Positions 36,646-45,929 are shown, numbered from the stretch's first letter. The stretch is DNA of 64,000 bases from an uncultured Maribacter sp. (GCF_947500985.1 NZ_CANMTX010000003.1:248001-312000); one strand, 5' to 3'. Notes: a model not told the origin generated them from the sequence alone. Program-made: numbers and translations.

Positions 36646-37476
36646 ATGAAGAAGGCAATTTTATTTATGATTATTAGTACGTTTTCATTTAGTTTAATGA
36701 ACTCGTTTGTAAAATACCTAGACCATTTTCCTACTTTCGAAATTGTATTTTTCAGAACCATAGGCTCACTAATATTAGGAACATCATATATCTTAATAAA
36801 AGGTATTCCGATATTAGGCAACAGTCGTAAGTTTATGATTTTTAGGGCACTTGCAGGCTTAACCGCTATGAGCTTGTTCTTTATGTCTCTAAAGTATCTA
36901 CCTGTCGGCACTGCTGTTTCTTTACGTTACCTCGCCCCTGTTTATGCTGCAATTTTTGCTGTTTTCTTACTTAAAGAAAGGTTAAAACCTATTCAATGGT
37001 TTTTATTCTTATTTGCTTTCGCTGGCGTTTTAGTATTAAAAGGGTTCGATAATAATATTAATACCACCGGTTTATTTCTCGTTTTAGCAGCATCTGTATT
37101 TAGTGGACTGGTTTATGTTTTAATTAGAAAAATTGGAAATAGTGATCACCCTTTGGTAATCGTTAATTACTTTATGTTCACCGGAACAGTAATTGGAGGA
37201 ATTTTAAGTATTAAAAATTGGGTTAATCCAGTTGGTATTGATTGGTTATTACTATCGAGCTTAGGTATATTTGGTTTCTTTGGTCAAGTATTTATGACCA
37301 AAGCCTTTCAAATTGCTAAAACCAATTTAGTGGCACCATTAAAATACATTGAGGTCATTTTTACCATAACCGTGGGTATTTTCTGGTTTGGAGATTTTTA
37401 TTCTCCTTGGAGTTTGTTGGGTATAGTTATGATAATATCAGCATTAATAGCCAATGTTATAGTTGGAAAGAAATAA
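36646..37476 (+). CDS. EamA/DMT-family transporter
   Basis: 276 residues with about ten hydrophobic helices in two EamA repeats. Landmarks are MIISTFSFSLMNSFVKYL at the start, YLPVGTAVSLRYLAPVYAAIFA at the end of repeat one, and LKYIEVIFTITVGIFWFGD in repeat two. The family exports or exchanges small metabolites at the inner membrane. Nothing nearby fixes the substrate. The start is the ATG after the -7 box TAACTTTG; the longer frame opening with TTG would begin inside that promoter. Confidence 0.88.
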   Translation: MKKAILFMIISTFSFSLMNSFVKYLDHFPTFEIVFFRTIGSLILGTSYILIKGIPILGNSRKFMIFRALAGLTAMSLFFMSLKYLPVGTAVSLRYLAPVYAAIFAVFLLKERLKPIQWFLFLFAFAGVLVLKGFDNNINTTGLFLVLAASVFSGLVYVLIRKIGNSDHPLVIVNYFMFTGTVIGGILSIKNWVNPVGIDWLLLSSLGIFGFFGQVFMTKAFQIAKTNLVAPLKYIEVIFTITVGIFWFGDFYSPWSLLGIVMIISALIANVIVGKK

Positions 37477-37500
37477 TAGCACCCACCTAATAAATAAAAA

Positions 37501-37526
37501 GCTGCCAATTACAATGAATTGACAGC
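37501..37526 (-). terminator. Terminator of the 63-residue membrane protein gene
   Basis: A 10-bp stem with one mismatch (arms 37501-37510 and 37517-37526) is followed on the minus strand by TTTTTATTTATT. It lies about 25 nt past the small gene's stop. Confidence 0.65.
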
Positions 37527-37551
37527 CTATAGTTATGGTCAGAAATTTCAG

Positions 37552-37743
37552 TTATTTACGAGCAGTCTCTTGCTCTGCCAAGCTATTGTTCACATCTTTC
37601 AAAGAATTTACAATAACCGAATTAACCTCTTCTTCAATTTCCTCAGAATAATTAAAGTAATAGATAGCAGTAAACATTAATGCAAATGCAATTAAAAAGT
37701 TTGCAATCATCTTCGAATCTAAAAAGTTCTCGTTATTCTCCAT
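37552..37743 (-). CDS. Small single-pass membrane protein, unknown function
   Basis: 63 residues: a short acidic N-terminus, one hydrophobic helix at about 12-31 (MIANFLIAFALMFTAIYYF), and an acidic C-terminal tail (EEIEEEVN). I recognise no family. It is supported by its own ATG, a coherent composition and a terminator just downstream on the same strand. The upstream 275 nt to the divergent SYLF gene hold no other gene. Confidence 0.6.
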   Translation of the reverse strand: MENNENFLDSKMIANFLIAFALMFTAIYYFNYSEEIEEEVNSVIVNSLKDVNNSLAEQETARK

Positions 37744-37968
37744 TTCATCTAGATTTTTAATATTTCATGAATATAAAACTTAAAAAATAAATTAACAAAT
37801 ATTTAAGAAGTCGATTTTATTATAAAATGCTTTCTGTAAATGAGTTAGACGTTCCATATTCTTTACTTTCTCTTATATTAACTTATAATTAACTGATTCA
37901 CATATATTTAACATCTTTTTGAATCAAATATTATAGGTATAAGGGTAAACAAAACAAGGAGAACATTT

Positions 37969-37976
37969 TACCTTTG
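37969..37976 (+). promoter_or_regulatory. -7 box of the SYLF-domain gene
   Basis: TACCTTTG matches TAnnTTTG exactly and lies 42 nt before the ATG. No good TTG is seen at the usual -33 distance. Confidence 0.5.
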
Positions 37977-38018
37977 ACTTGTAGAAATAAATACATTAAC
38001 AAATAAATATTAGAACAA

Positions 38019-38555
38019 ATGAAAATTTTAAAATCAATAACATTCGCAACCTTATTATTCTTAGCTGTTGGCGTAAACGCCCAAACCACCAAAGACAAGA
38101 AAATAATTAAAGATTCAGAAAAAGCGAAAGAAAAATTAATGATTATGGAAGTTGGTTTAGACCAATTCTTTACCAATTCTGCAGGGTATGTTATATTCCC
38201 AAATGTTGGTAAAGGAGGTTTTATTATCGGCGGAGCATCAGGTAATGGTGTTGTATATGAAAATGGAACTATGGTAGGTATGGCTGGTTTGAAAAAATTA
38301 AGTGTAGGGCTACAAGCAGGCGGTCAAGCAATAACAGAAGTAATATTTTTTGAAACAGCTGATGATTTAGCTGAGTTTAAAGACGGAGACTTTGAATTTT
38401 CTGCAGAAGCCTCAGCAGTTGCGTTAAAATCTGGAATTGCAGTGAACGCTAAATATAAAGATGGTGTAGCCGTTTTTGCATTACCAAAAGCAGGCTTAAT
38501 GGCAGATGCATCAGTTGGCGGACAAAAATTTGATTACAAACCAATGATGAAATAA
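38019..38555 (+). CDS. Secreted SYLF (YSC84/Ysc84-like) lipid-binding protein
   Basis: 178 residues with a signal peptide (about 1-21, ending VNAQ). The SYLF domain shows AGYVIFPNVGKGGFIIGGASGNGVVYENG, FSAEASAVALKSG and a glycine-rich end (AGLMADASVGGQKFDY). Eukaryotic members bind phosphoinositides; in bacteria these are periplasmic proteins of unclear role. It is monocistronic, with a -7 box upstream and a strong terminator downstream. A connection with the inositol-lipid theme is tempting but unsupported. Confidence 0.88.
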   Translation: MKILKSITFATLLFLAVGVNAQTTKDKKIIKDSEKAKEKLMIMEVGLDQFFTNSAGYVIFPNVGKGGFIIGGASGNGVVYENGTMVGMAGLKKLSVGLQAGGQAITEVIFFETADDLAEFKDGDFEFSAEASAVALKSGIAVNAKYKDGVAVFALPKAGLMADASVGGQKFDYKPMMK

Positions 38556-38582
38556 TTCATTTCATTTTAATATATATAAAAA

Positions 38583-38608
38583 GCCACCCAATTGGGTGGC
38601 TTTTTTTT
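38583..38608. terminator. Bidirectional terminator between SYLF gene and SDR pseudogene
   Basis: A perfect 18-nt palindrome GCCACCCAATTGGGTGGC is flanked by A5 on the left and T8 on the right. It can end both converging transcripts. Confidence 0.9.
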
Positions 38609-38613
38609 CTCAT

Positions 38614-39492
38614 TTACCCATTTGCAGTAAACCCAGGATAACACGTCATACCTCCATCTACAAAAATAGTTGTACCATTTATATATTCAGATTCATCTGA
38701 TGCTAACCAACTAGCTACACTAATAATATCATCTGGCACCCCTTATTCAGATTCATCTGATGCTAACCAACTAGCTACACTAATAATATCATCTGGCACC
38801 CCTATTTGTTTGTATGGAATTAATTTCAGCATGCCATCTCTACCTTCTTGAGTGCTCCACACATCTTTATTGATATCGGTTTTAATAGTGCCCGGTGCAA
38901 TGGAGTTACATCTAATTCTATCTGGACCATATTCTTAGCAAATGGTTTGCATTAACATAACCAACCCACCTTTTGAAGCAGCATAATTGGCATGACCTGC
39001 CCACGGTATTACCTCATGTAAAGAACTCATATGAATTATTTTCCCTGAAGATTTAGAAATCTCTGGACGCATTCCTCTTCTTTTAAATTTTATAATCGCC
39101 TCTTTTGCACAAAGAAACTGACCGGTAAGATTTACACCTATCACTTTTTGCCAATCTTTCAAGGGTATTTCATGTAAAGGGTGATCCAACTGCAAACCTG
39201 CATTAGCCACACAAACATCAACGGTGCCAAATTCAGCTATAGTTTTCTTGAACATGCTTTTAACTTCGTTTTCTTTACTAACATCACATTTTACTACAAT
39301 GGCGTCACCGCAATCAGCATTTTCACTGATCCAATGTGCGACTTCTTCAGCCTCTTCTTTACTACTGTGGTAATTAATAACAATATTGGCACCTTCCATA
39401 CCCATTACTTTTGCAACAGCTTCACCGATACCATCGCTAGAACCGGCTACAATGCATGTTTGCCCTTCTAATCTTTTATTTGGTTTTTGCAT
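38614..39492 (-). pseudogene. SDR (glucose 1-dehydrogenase-like) pseudogene with nonsense codon and 60-bp duplication
   Basis: The frame begins as a normal SDR (GSSDGIGEAVA, CVANAG, HMSSLHE, YAASKGG) but stops at codon 186, TAA at 38935-38937. The same frame continues after the stop with conserved sequence (EYGPDRIRCNSIAPGTIKTD ... FVDGGMTCYPG) to 38614. The TAA most likely replaced CAA, since QEYGPDRIR is expected. Further on, a 60-bp perfect tandem duplication repeats GVPDDIISVASWLASDESE and creates a second TAA at its junction (38743-38745). Removing both lesions gives about 272 residues, a normal SDR length. The decay looks recent because the rest is intact. Confidence 0.88.
38684..38803. 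repeat. Perfect tandem duplication of 60 bp
   Basis: Units 38684-38743 and 38744-38803 are identical over all 60 bases. The repeat lies inside the SDR pseudogene; being a multiple of three it keeps frame but makes a stop codon at the junction. Confidence 0.95.
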
Positions 39493-39712
39493 GATGTTTC
39501 TTTTTAAATGAATAAATATATCCTGTAATCATGGTTTTAATTATCTCAATAACCAAAATTTCTAGCACAACGAATCCATGTAAAAATTACAATTTACAAA
39601 AGGAAATTATGGTAGAAATTGAAAAATTTCTCCTTTTAGATATACCATAATACTTAATGAAATAAATGTATTACTATAAAATACAGCACTCATCTAATTT
39701 CAACTGAGTTAA

Positions 39713-40777
39713 CTATTTTGTGGAGAATTTAAAAGTTGTTTTAGTGATATACTTTTCACCTGGTTTTAGAGTAGTTTTTGGAAATTGCGGTTGATTTGGA
39801 GAATCGGGATAATGCTGTGTTTCAAAACATAATCCGCTTCTTTTTGCATAAGTACCGCCACCTGGCATAGGTAAAGTTCCGTCTAAAAAGTTACCAGTAT
39901 ACATTTGCATACCAGGTTGATCGGTTAAGACTTCCACTAAGCGACCAGACTCAGCGTGATATGCTTTTGCGACAGAACGATATCCTTTTTCATGACTATT
40001 AAGTACCCAACAATGATCGTAACCAACCCCTAAATTAATCTGTTCATTATCTGCATTAATTGCATCACCAATAAATCTCATCTTTCTAAAGTCAAAAGGA
40101 GAATGTTCTACAGAAGCTAAATTACCTATTGGTATCAGTGTTGGGTCAACAGGCACAAATTTATCTGCATCAATTTCTACTTCATGATCTAAAATTAATT
40201 GAGAAAAATTTCCTGATAAATTAAAATAAGAATGTTGCGTTAAATTGACAATTGTAGTTTTATCTGTAGTCGCTTCATACAAAACATCCAAGCTATTGTC
40301 TTTATTTAAAGTATAGGTAACGGTTGTTTTTAAATTCCCTGGAAAACCCTCTTCCATATCTTTACTTAGGTAGCTTAATTTTAAAGAGACAAACGATTCT
40401 GTTTCTTTTACCTCCACAACTTGCCAAACAACCTTATCAAAACCCTTTAGTCCTCCATGCAAAGAATTATCTCCATTGTTCTTTTCCAAAGTATAATCTA
40501 CACCTTCTAAAGTAAATTTTCCATTTGCTATTCTATTTCCGTAACGACCAACCAAGGCTCCGAAAAAAGGGTTTTCTTTTTCGTATTGTTCGAGATTGTC
40601 AAAACCTAATACAACATTATCCATTCTACCCTCTGAGTCAGGAGTCATTATTTCTGTAATTATGCCTCCATATGTTATAATAGTTGCAGCAATACCATCC
40701 TTATTTCGCAATCTAAATTCTAATACATTTTCGTTATTTGTAGTACTACCATAACTGTTTTTCTCAATTTGCATCAT
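39713..40777 (-). CDS. galM: Aldose 1-epimerase (galactose mutarotase family)
   Basis: About 354 residues from the ATG at 40777. Motifs: LRNKDGIAATIITYGG, NVVLGFDNLEQYE, GRYGNRIANGKF, LHGGLKGFDKVVW, NLTQHSYFNLSG with catalytic His, VGYDHCW, PGMQMYTGNF and ETQHYPDSPN with catalytic Glu. It interconverts anomers of aldohexoses. An in-frame extension to a TTG at 40837 (reading KGCLVCEEN) has no proper signal peptide, so the ATG is preferred. It is divergent from the NUDIX-like regulator across about 480 nt. Mutarotation of the sugars released by the hydrolases is a plausible role. Confidence 0.92.
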   Translation of the reverse strand: MMQIEKNSYGSTTNNENVLEFRLRNKDGIAATIITYGGIITEIMTPDSEGRMDNVVLGFDNLEQYEKENPFFGALVGRYGNRIANGKFTLEGVDYTLEKNNGDNSLHGGLKGFDKVVWQVVEVKETESFVSLKLSYLSKDMEEGFPGNLKTTVTYTLNKDNSLDVLYEATTDKTTIVNLTQHSYFNLSGNFSQLILDHEVEIDADKFVPVDPTLIPIGNLASVEHSPFDFRKMRFIGDAINADNEQINLGVGYDHCWVLNSHEKGYRSVAKAYHAESGRLVEVLTDQPGMQMYTGNFLDGTLPMPGGGTYAKRSGLCFETQHYPDSPNQPQFPKTTLKPGEKYITKTTFKFSTK

Positions 40778-41255
40778 ACCATCATTTTCTGTGTTGACCT
40801 TTTTTTTATTTTCTTCACAAACTAAACATCCTTTCAAAATAAAATACTACAGAAAGAGAAGGCCGTTTGCTAATCTTATTTTGTGCTTAGTGGCATTTTA
40901 AATATATCGATAAACTTTATTTTCACCATACTACATTTAATTCTATACGATAGATGACATAATACCTGTTTAAAAAAACATTAAATAATCTTGCAGCAAT
41001 TATGGTATACTAGAAATAAAATAAATTAGCCCTATTAAAGTTACACTTAAAATTTGCTCGGCTCTTTGTTTTTCACTTAATAACGTTATATCACAAAAGA
41101 AATCTGTTTAGTTTTTATTACACAAAACACACCTTCAAACTCACTAACATATTTAATAACAGATAACTATAGAAAAAAAGTACGCAAACCTTTTCGTATT
41201 TAAAACAGTTTTATTTCATTCAATCTTATTAATTTAGGCTAGCAAAAATTAAGAA
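40778..41255. other. Intergenic region between galM and the NUDIX regulator
   Basis: About 478 nt, very AT-rich, no plausible gene. It contains short palindromes (ATAACGTTAT near 41081-41090 and ATCGAT at 40906-40911) that could be operators for the divergently placed regulators. Neither matches a named consensus. Confidence 0.5.
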
Positions 41256-41948
41256 ATGGTTTTGAATAATTATCGCAAAGAAGATAAAGTCTTACTTGCT
41301 GTAGACTGCATTATATTCGGATTTTATGAAGAAGAATTAAAAATATTACTTGTTCAAAGAGATTTTGAACCAGCTAAAGGTGAATGGTCTCTAATAGGCG
41401 GATTTCTTCGAAAAGATGAAAATTTAGATAAAGCAGCTAAAAGAATTCTTAATCATTTAACGGGACTGAACAACATTTACATGGAACAGGTTCACTCGTA
41501 TTCTAAATTAGACCGTGATCCTGAGGAACGAACCATATCAATATCATACTTTGCACTTATTGACATTGCACATCATTGTAAAGATCTTTTAAAACAAAAC
41601 CCCATAAAGTGGTTTGATCTTAAAGATTTTCCTGAATTAATTTTTGACCATAATGACATGGTAAAGGATGCTCTTCAGTTACTTCAAAATAAAATTAGTA
41701 ATAAACCCATCGGGTTCGAACTTTTACCTAAAAAGTTTACCATGCGCCAGCTTCAAAAAATGTACGAGGCCATTTTGGATACTGAGCTAGATAAAAGAAA
41801 TTTCATCAACAAGTTCAATTCATTCGGTCTTTTAAAGAAAACCAACGAGAAAGATATGAGCTCATCTAAAAAAGGGGCATTTCTATTCAAAGTCGATGAA
41901 GATAAGTACCAAAAGAAAATTGAAGAAGGTTATTGCTTTAAAATTTAA
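41256..41948 (+). CDS. NUDIX-like transcriptional regulator of sugar metabolism (NrtR/AraR type)
   Basis: 230 residues: an N-terminal NUDIX fold (about 10-145) and a C-terminal winged helix (about 150-225, FTMRQLQKMYEAI, KRNFINKFNSFGLLKK). The NUDIX box is degenerate: GGFLRKDENLDKAAKRILNHLTGL lacks the usual RExxEE catalytic core. It is therefore probably a ligand-sensing repressor rather than a hydrolase, as for Bacteroidota AraR-type regulators. It lies between galM and the LacI gene, which suggests control of sugar genes nearby. The ligand is unknown. Confidence 0.85.
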   Translation: MVLNNYRKEDKVLLAVDCIIFGFYEEELKILLVQRDFEPAKGEWSLIGGFLRKDENLDKAAKRILNHLTGLNNIYMEQVHSYSKLDRDPEERTISISYFALIDIAHHCKDLLKQNPIKWFDLKDFPELIFDHNDMVKDALQLLQNKISNKPIGFELLPKKFTMRQLQKMYEAILDTELDKRNFINKFNSFGLLKKTNEKDMSSSKKGAFLFKVDEDKYQKKIEEGYCFKI

Positions 41949-41999
41949 TACAGCTCTAATTTTTAAGCCGTTTACAGATATCTTATAATTCTATAATCG

Positions 42000-42007
42000 T
42001 AAATTTG
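42000..42007 (+). promoter_or_regulatory. -7 box of the LacI-family gene
   Basis: TAAATTTG fits TAnnTTTG exactly and lies 14 nt before the ATG at 42022, so the leader would be very short. Confidence 0.5.
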
Positions 42008-42021
42008 TCTTACACTTTTCT

Positions 42022-43050
42022 ATGAGCAAGAAAGCCACTATTTATGATATTGCAAAAGAGCTGAATATTACCGCAGCTACTGTTTCTAGGGCTTTAAATA
42101 ATAATCCAAAGATTAGCGAGAAAACCCGTGATCTTGTTCTTGCCGCAGCAACAAAATTAAATTACAAACAAAACAGGCTTGCAGTGGCACTTAAAAGTGG
42201 CAAGAGTAACAACATAGGTGTAGTGGTCCCTTTTATCAATAAAAACTTTTTCGCCTCTGTTATTCGTGGTATTGAAGAAGAGCTCTACCCTAAAGGATTT
42301 CATGTTATCATATCTCAAACCCATGAGGAAAGTGATCGTGAAAAAAAGATTATTCAAAATTTAATAAATGCTCAAGTCGATGGCATTCTGGTATCCACCT
42401 CATTTACAAATGAGAATAAAAATCAATTAAATCAGGTTTTAAAAAAATCGTCTCCTTTCATATTTTTTGATCGTGTTTTGCATTTCAATGATATAAGTAC
42501 GGTAACCATTGATGATTATCAAGGCGGCTTTGATGCAACCGTTCATTTAATAAACCAGGGCTGCAAAAGAATAGCCCATTTTAATGTGGACCAAAATATA
42601 GAACTGTATAATAACAGGTTTAATGGTTATAAAGATGCACTTTCAAAACATGGTGTTGCTTATAATAGCGATTATGTAGTAACACTAAAAAATAATATGG
42701 AAGCAGGTAAAGAAGCTGCTAAAAAACTCATGAACTTACCTGTACCACCCGATGCTATTTTTTCTTCAACGGATAATGGTTTATTGGGAGCAGTTCAATA
42801 CCTACAAAGTATCGCTGTAAGAATTCCTGAAGATTTTTGTGTAGTAGGATTTAGTAATGAACCTTTTACTCAATTTTTAGAACCCTCTATCAGCTCTGTA
42901 GATCAGTCGCCCGTAGAAATGGGAAAAATGGCAGCAAAAGTATTCTTGGAACAGATTGAAAATGAACAACCTGTAAAAGTGAATAAGAATGTTGTTCTGC
43001 CAGCTAAACTAATTATTAGAAAATCGTCGAGTAAGGTTAAGAAGTCTTAA
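42022..43050 (+). CDS. LacI-family transcriptional regulator, probable regulator of the uxaC-TRAP operon
   Basis: 342 residues. The N-terminal LacI HTH and hinge are clear (TIYDIAKELNITAATVSRALNN, then LNYKQNRLAVALKSG). The periplasmic-binding-like sensor domain follows (IGVVVPFINKNFFASVIRGI, FFDRV, DAIFSSTDNGLLGAVQYL, GFSNEPFTQFLEPSISSVDQ). It is convergent with the TRAP genes, and a canonical LacI-type palindrome lies upstream of uxaC at the far end of that operon. An inducer such as glucuronate, fructuronate or mannonate is an inference. Confidence 0.92.
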   Translation: MSKKATIYDIAKELNITAATVSRALNNNPKISEKTRDLVLAAATKLNYKQNRLAVALKSGKSNNIGVVVPFINKNFFASVIRGIEEELYPKGFHVIISQTHEESDREKKIIQNLINAQVDGILVSTSFTNENKNQLNQVLKKSSPFIFFDRVLHFNDISTVTIDDYQGGFDATVHLINQGCKRIAHFNVDQNIELYNNRFNGYKDALSKHGVAYNSDYVVTLKNNMEAGKEAAKKLMNLPVPPDAIFSSTDNGLLGAVQYLQSIAVRIPEDFCVVGFSNEPFTQFLEPSISSVDQSPVEMGKMAAKVFLEQIENEQPVKVNKNVVLPAKLIIRKSSSKVKKS

Positions 43051-43121
43051 AATATGAACTAAAATTTATATTTATCCTCCAATAATTATAACTATACCTG
43101 TCTCCGCCAAATAGTACTATT

Positions 43122-44420
43122 CTACAAATCGAACAAGCTAGGTAACCACAAGCTTAATTGCGGAATATAAGTTACCAAGAAAAGTGCAACAATCATTGCT
43201 ATAAATAACGGCAGCAAGGGTTTAAATACTTTTTCAATAGTGGTTTTAGCCACACCTACCCCAACAAACAGTACCGACCCCACTGGTGGTGTACATAAGC
43301 CTATACAAAGGTTCAGTACCATGATGATTCCGAAATGAACAGGATCGAGTCCTAATTTGGTCACTACCGGTAAGAATATAGGAGTAAAAATTAGAACTGC
43401 AGGAGTCATATCCATAAAAATACCAACGAACAATAACAGTAAGTTAATGATCAAAAGAATAACAATCTTATTATCACTTAAACTTAAAAGTCCGGTGCTG
43501 ATATCTTGCGGAATATTTTCATAAGACAAAGCCCAAGACATGCACATAGACGACCCGATCAGTAACATAACTATAGCCGTAGTCGAAGAAGAATCTAATA
43601 ATATTTGAGGCAATTTTGGCAAGGTAATCTCCTTGTAAATAAAGCCAAGAATTAAACTATACAATACCGCAATGGCAGATGCTTCTGTAGCCGTAAAGAT
43701 TCCTGTAACAATACCTCCAATAACTACAACCAACATAAAAAGACTTGGTAATGCATCGATAAATGTTTTCCCTACCTCTTTTAAACTACTACGTTTTCCT
43801 ACTTTATATTTTTTCTTTTTTGCCCAAAAAGCTGCTACGATCATCAAAAACAATCCCGTCATTATGCCAGGAATATATCCTGCTAAGAATAATGCCGCTA
43901 TAGACGCTCCGCCACTCGCTAAAGAGTAAACGATTAATACATTACTTGGAGGAATTATTAAACCTGTAGTTGCCGAAGTTATATTTACTGCAGCACCAAA
44001 TTCTTTGGAATACCCTTCTTTTTCCATCTCAGGACCTAAGATACTTCCCATGGCAGAGGCAGATGCCATTGCTGATCCCGCAATCGCTCCCATTAACATA
44101 GCGGCTATGACGTTTATTAAAGCTAATCCGCCAGGAAAAGAGCCTACCAATGTCTTTGCAAAGGCGATAAGTCTATGCGCAATACCTCCTTTATTCATAA
44201 GCTCTCCCGATAGTACAAAAAACGGAATTGCCAACAGGGCAAAACTATCTAACCCAGTAGCCATTCGTTGCGATACTGTTGTAAATGCTGGCATTGCAGG
44301 TATACTCACCAACATGGTCAATAAAGATGAGATTGCAATACTCCAGGCAACAGGTGTGCCTATAGATAATAAGCATATGAAGCTTAGTACTAAAACAAGA
44401 ATAGGTAAATGCTCCATCAT
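43122..44420 (-). CDS. dctM: TRAP transporter large permease DctM
   Basis: 432 residues with about 12 hydrophobic helices of the DctM family: ATGLDSFALLAIPFFVLSGELMNKGGIA, MGAIAGSAMASASAMGSILGPEM, GLIIPPSNVLIVYSLASGG, and a C-terminal FGIIMVLNLCIGLCTPPVG. It is the sodium-coupled channel subunit that works with DctQ and DctP. It overlaps DctQ by 4 nt. The operon begins with glucuronate isomerase, so the cargo is probably a hexuronate. Confidence 0.95.
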   Translation of the reverse strand: MMEHLPILVLVLSFICLLSIGTPVAWSIAISSLLTMLVSIPAMPAFTTVSQRMATGLDSFALLAIPFFVLSGELMNKGGIAHRLIAFAKTLVGSFPGGLALINVIAAMLMGAIAGSAMASASAMGSILGPEMEKEGYSKEFGAAVNITSATTGLIIPPSNVLIVYSLASGGASIAALFLAGYIPGIMTGLFLMIVAAFWAKKKKYKVGKRSSLKEVGKTFIDALPSLFMLVVVIGGIVTGIFTATEASAIAVLYSLILGFIYKEITLPKLPQILLDSSSTTAIVMLLIGSSMCMSWALSYENIPQDISTGLLSLSDNKIVILLIINLLLLFVGIFMDMTPAVLIFTPIFLPVVTKLGLDPVHFGIIMVLNLCIGLCTPPVGSVLFVGVGVAKTTIEKVFKPLLPLFIAMIVALFLVTYIPQLSLWLPSLFDL

Positions 44421-44875
44421 GAGTTGATATTTTTTAGGTCAGATATTTTGTAATACATAATCAACAAACCGCTAATTGGAATTATAAGATAAACTACTGC
44501 TAGTGGTAATTGCAATGCTGGCGATTGTTGTCCTAAAACATAAGAGATATATACCAACCTTGATCCACCTATTACAAAAGCGAAAAAGACAAATAGAATA
44601 ATTAAAATAGTTACAATTATCTTCAATTTTTTCTGTGTTTTCTTACTCTGCCGTAATGGTAAAATATCAATAGCAACATGTAAATTTCGCCCTGAAACGT
44701 ATGCAGCTCCAAGAACTCCAATCCAAATCATAAGATAACGAGCCAGCTCATCTGTAAATGAGCTAGGGTTACCAGTTACATATCTTGTAAATACTTGCCA
44801 TAGTACATTTATGACCATAACAGACATAATCAATACCAATGTTTTACCTAAAACGGAATCTATTTTGTTACGCAT
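44417..44875 (-). CDS. dctQ: TRAP transporter small permease DctQ
   Basis: 152 residues with four membrane helices. It shows the DctQ pattern VLWQVFTRYVTGNPSSFTDELARYLMIWIGVLGAAYVSG. It lies between dctP (5-nt gap) and dctM (4-nt overlap), the normal TRAP order. Confidence 0.93.
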   Translation of the reverse strand: MRNKIDSVLGKTLVLIMSVMVINVLWQVFTRYVTGNPSSFTDELARYLMIWIGVLGAAYVSGRNLHVAIDILPLRQSKKTQKKLKIIVTILIILFVFFAFVIGGSRLVYISYVLGQQSPALQLPLAVVYLIIPISGLLIMYYKISDLKNINS

Positions 44876-44880
44876 AGCAG

Positions 44881-45858
44881 CTAGTTGGTTTCTTGAATTT
44901 CTTTGATTAGCGAATACATTTCCTCATCTTCTTTATATCCTTCAAAAATACTTTTCACTTTTTCTGCAAAAAGCGATTTATCTGGTCTAATGATTTGTAC
45001 ACCTGCTTTTTGAACTTCCCGTAAAGCTTCCTCTTCTGCTTCTGCCCAAAGAATACGCTGGTATTTTACCGATTCTTTCACTGATTCATTCAGCCATTTC
45101 TTTTCTTGTTCGTTCAATTTATCATACACATAAGTACCGATCAATAAAACATCTGGCAGTACCGTATGTTCATCTAAAGAATAATATTTACAAACTTCGT
45201 AATGTCTAGACAGGTAAAAACTTGGCGGATTATTCTCTGCCCCATCAACTACACCTTGCTGTAGCGATGTGTACAATTCTCCCCATGAAATAGGAGTTGG
45301 TGAACCTCCAAGTGCTTTTACCATATTTACCGCAGTAGCACTTTCCATCACTCTTATTTTTTCGCCGATAAGATCATCTGGCTTTTCAATAGGCTTGTTC
45401 ATCGTATAAAAACTACGACTACCAGCATCATAATATCCTAGTCCCTTTAGCCAATATTTATCGCCTTCGTTTAAAAGCATTTCACCAATTGGTCCGTCAA
45501 GCACGTCAAAAGAGTGTTGACGATCTCTAAATAAAAAAGGCAGACCAAGCACTTTCATTTTAGGTGCAAAATTCTCTAATACCCCAACAGACACTTTAGT
45601 CATATCTAAACTACCTATTTGCAATAGTTCTAAACATTCTCGCTCGGTACCTAATTGTTGACTAGGGTAAATTTCAAGTTTTAATTTCCCACCAGATCGT
45701 TCCAACAGATCTTCACCCATTTTAACCATTGCCTTGTGTACAGAATGGCTAACATCTAAACCATGTCCCAAACGCAATGTCTTTACATTGGTCTGTATTT
45801 CACAACCTAAAAAGGTTACGACCAAAATAAAGAGCGTTAGTATTTTTATACTTTTCAT
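44881..45858 (-). CDS. dctP: TRAP transporter solute-binding protein DctP, probable lipoprotein
   Basis: 325 residues. DctP motifs: LRLGHGLDVSHSVHKAM, LEIYPSQQLGTERECLELLQ, the conserved Arg region GEKIRVMES, and GGSPTPISWGELYTSLQQGVVDGAENNP. It carries a lipobox (VTFLGCEIQ, Cys19), so it is probably membrane-tethered rather than free in the periplasm. The Arg in the IRVM motif normally binds a substrate carboxylate, in keeping with a uronate. It is 135 nt downstream of uxaC. Confidence 0.93.
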   Translation of the reverse strand: MKSIKILTLFILVVTFLGCEIQTNVKTLRLGHGLDVSHSVHKAMVKMGEDLLERSGGKLKLEIYPSQQLGTERECLELLQIGSLDMTKVSVGVLENFAPKMKVLGLPFLFRDRQHSFDVLDGPIGEMLLNEGDKYWLKGLGYYDAGSRSFYTMNKPIEKPDDLIGEKIRVMESATAVNMVKALGGSPTPISWGELYTSLQQGVVDGAENNPPSFYLSRHYEVCKYYSLDEHTVLPDVLLIGTYVYDKLNEQEKKWLNESVKESVKYQRILWAEAEEEALREVQKAGVQIIRPDKSLFAEKVKSIFEGYKEDEEMYSLIKEIQETN

Positions 45859-45904
45859 AGTATTGGATTAAACGGCTTTTGAATACCGAAATTTTTAAAT
45901 CAAC

Positions 45905-45929
45905 AACCTCGCTCCTAGGATACGAGGTT
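45905..45929 (-). terminator. Weak hairpin between uxaC and dctP
   Basis: A 7-bp inverted repeat AACCTCG/CGAGGTT with an 11-nt loop. On the minus strand only an interrupted T/A tract follows, so partial termination or mRNA processing is more likely than full termination. Confidence 0.35.

Noticed and set aside
38019-38555. SYLF protein as part of the inositol-lipid system
   Set aside because: Phosphoinositide binding is known for eukaryotic members only, and the gene has its own promoter without the TCCAT box.
38684-38803. 60-bp tandem repeat as a regulatory or CRISPR-like repeat
   Set aside because: Only two units, no spacer, and the unit is SDR coding sequence; it is a duplication within a gene.
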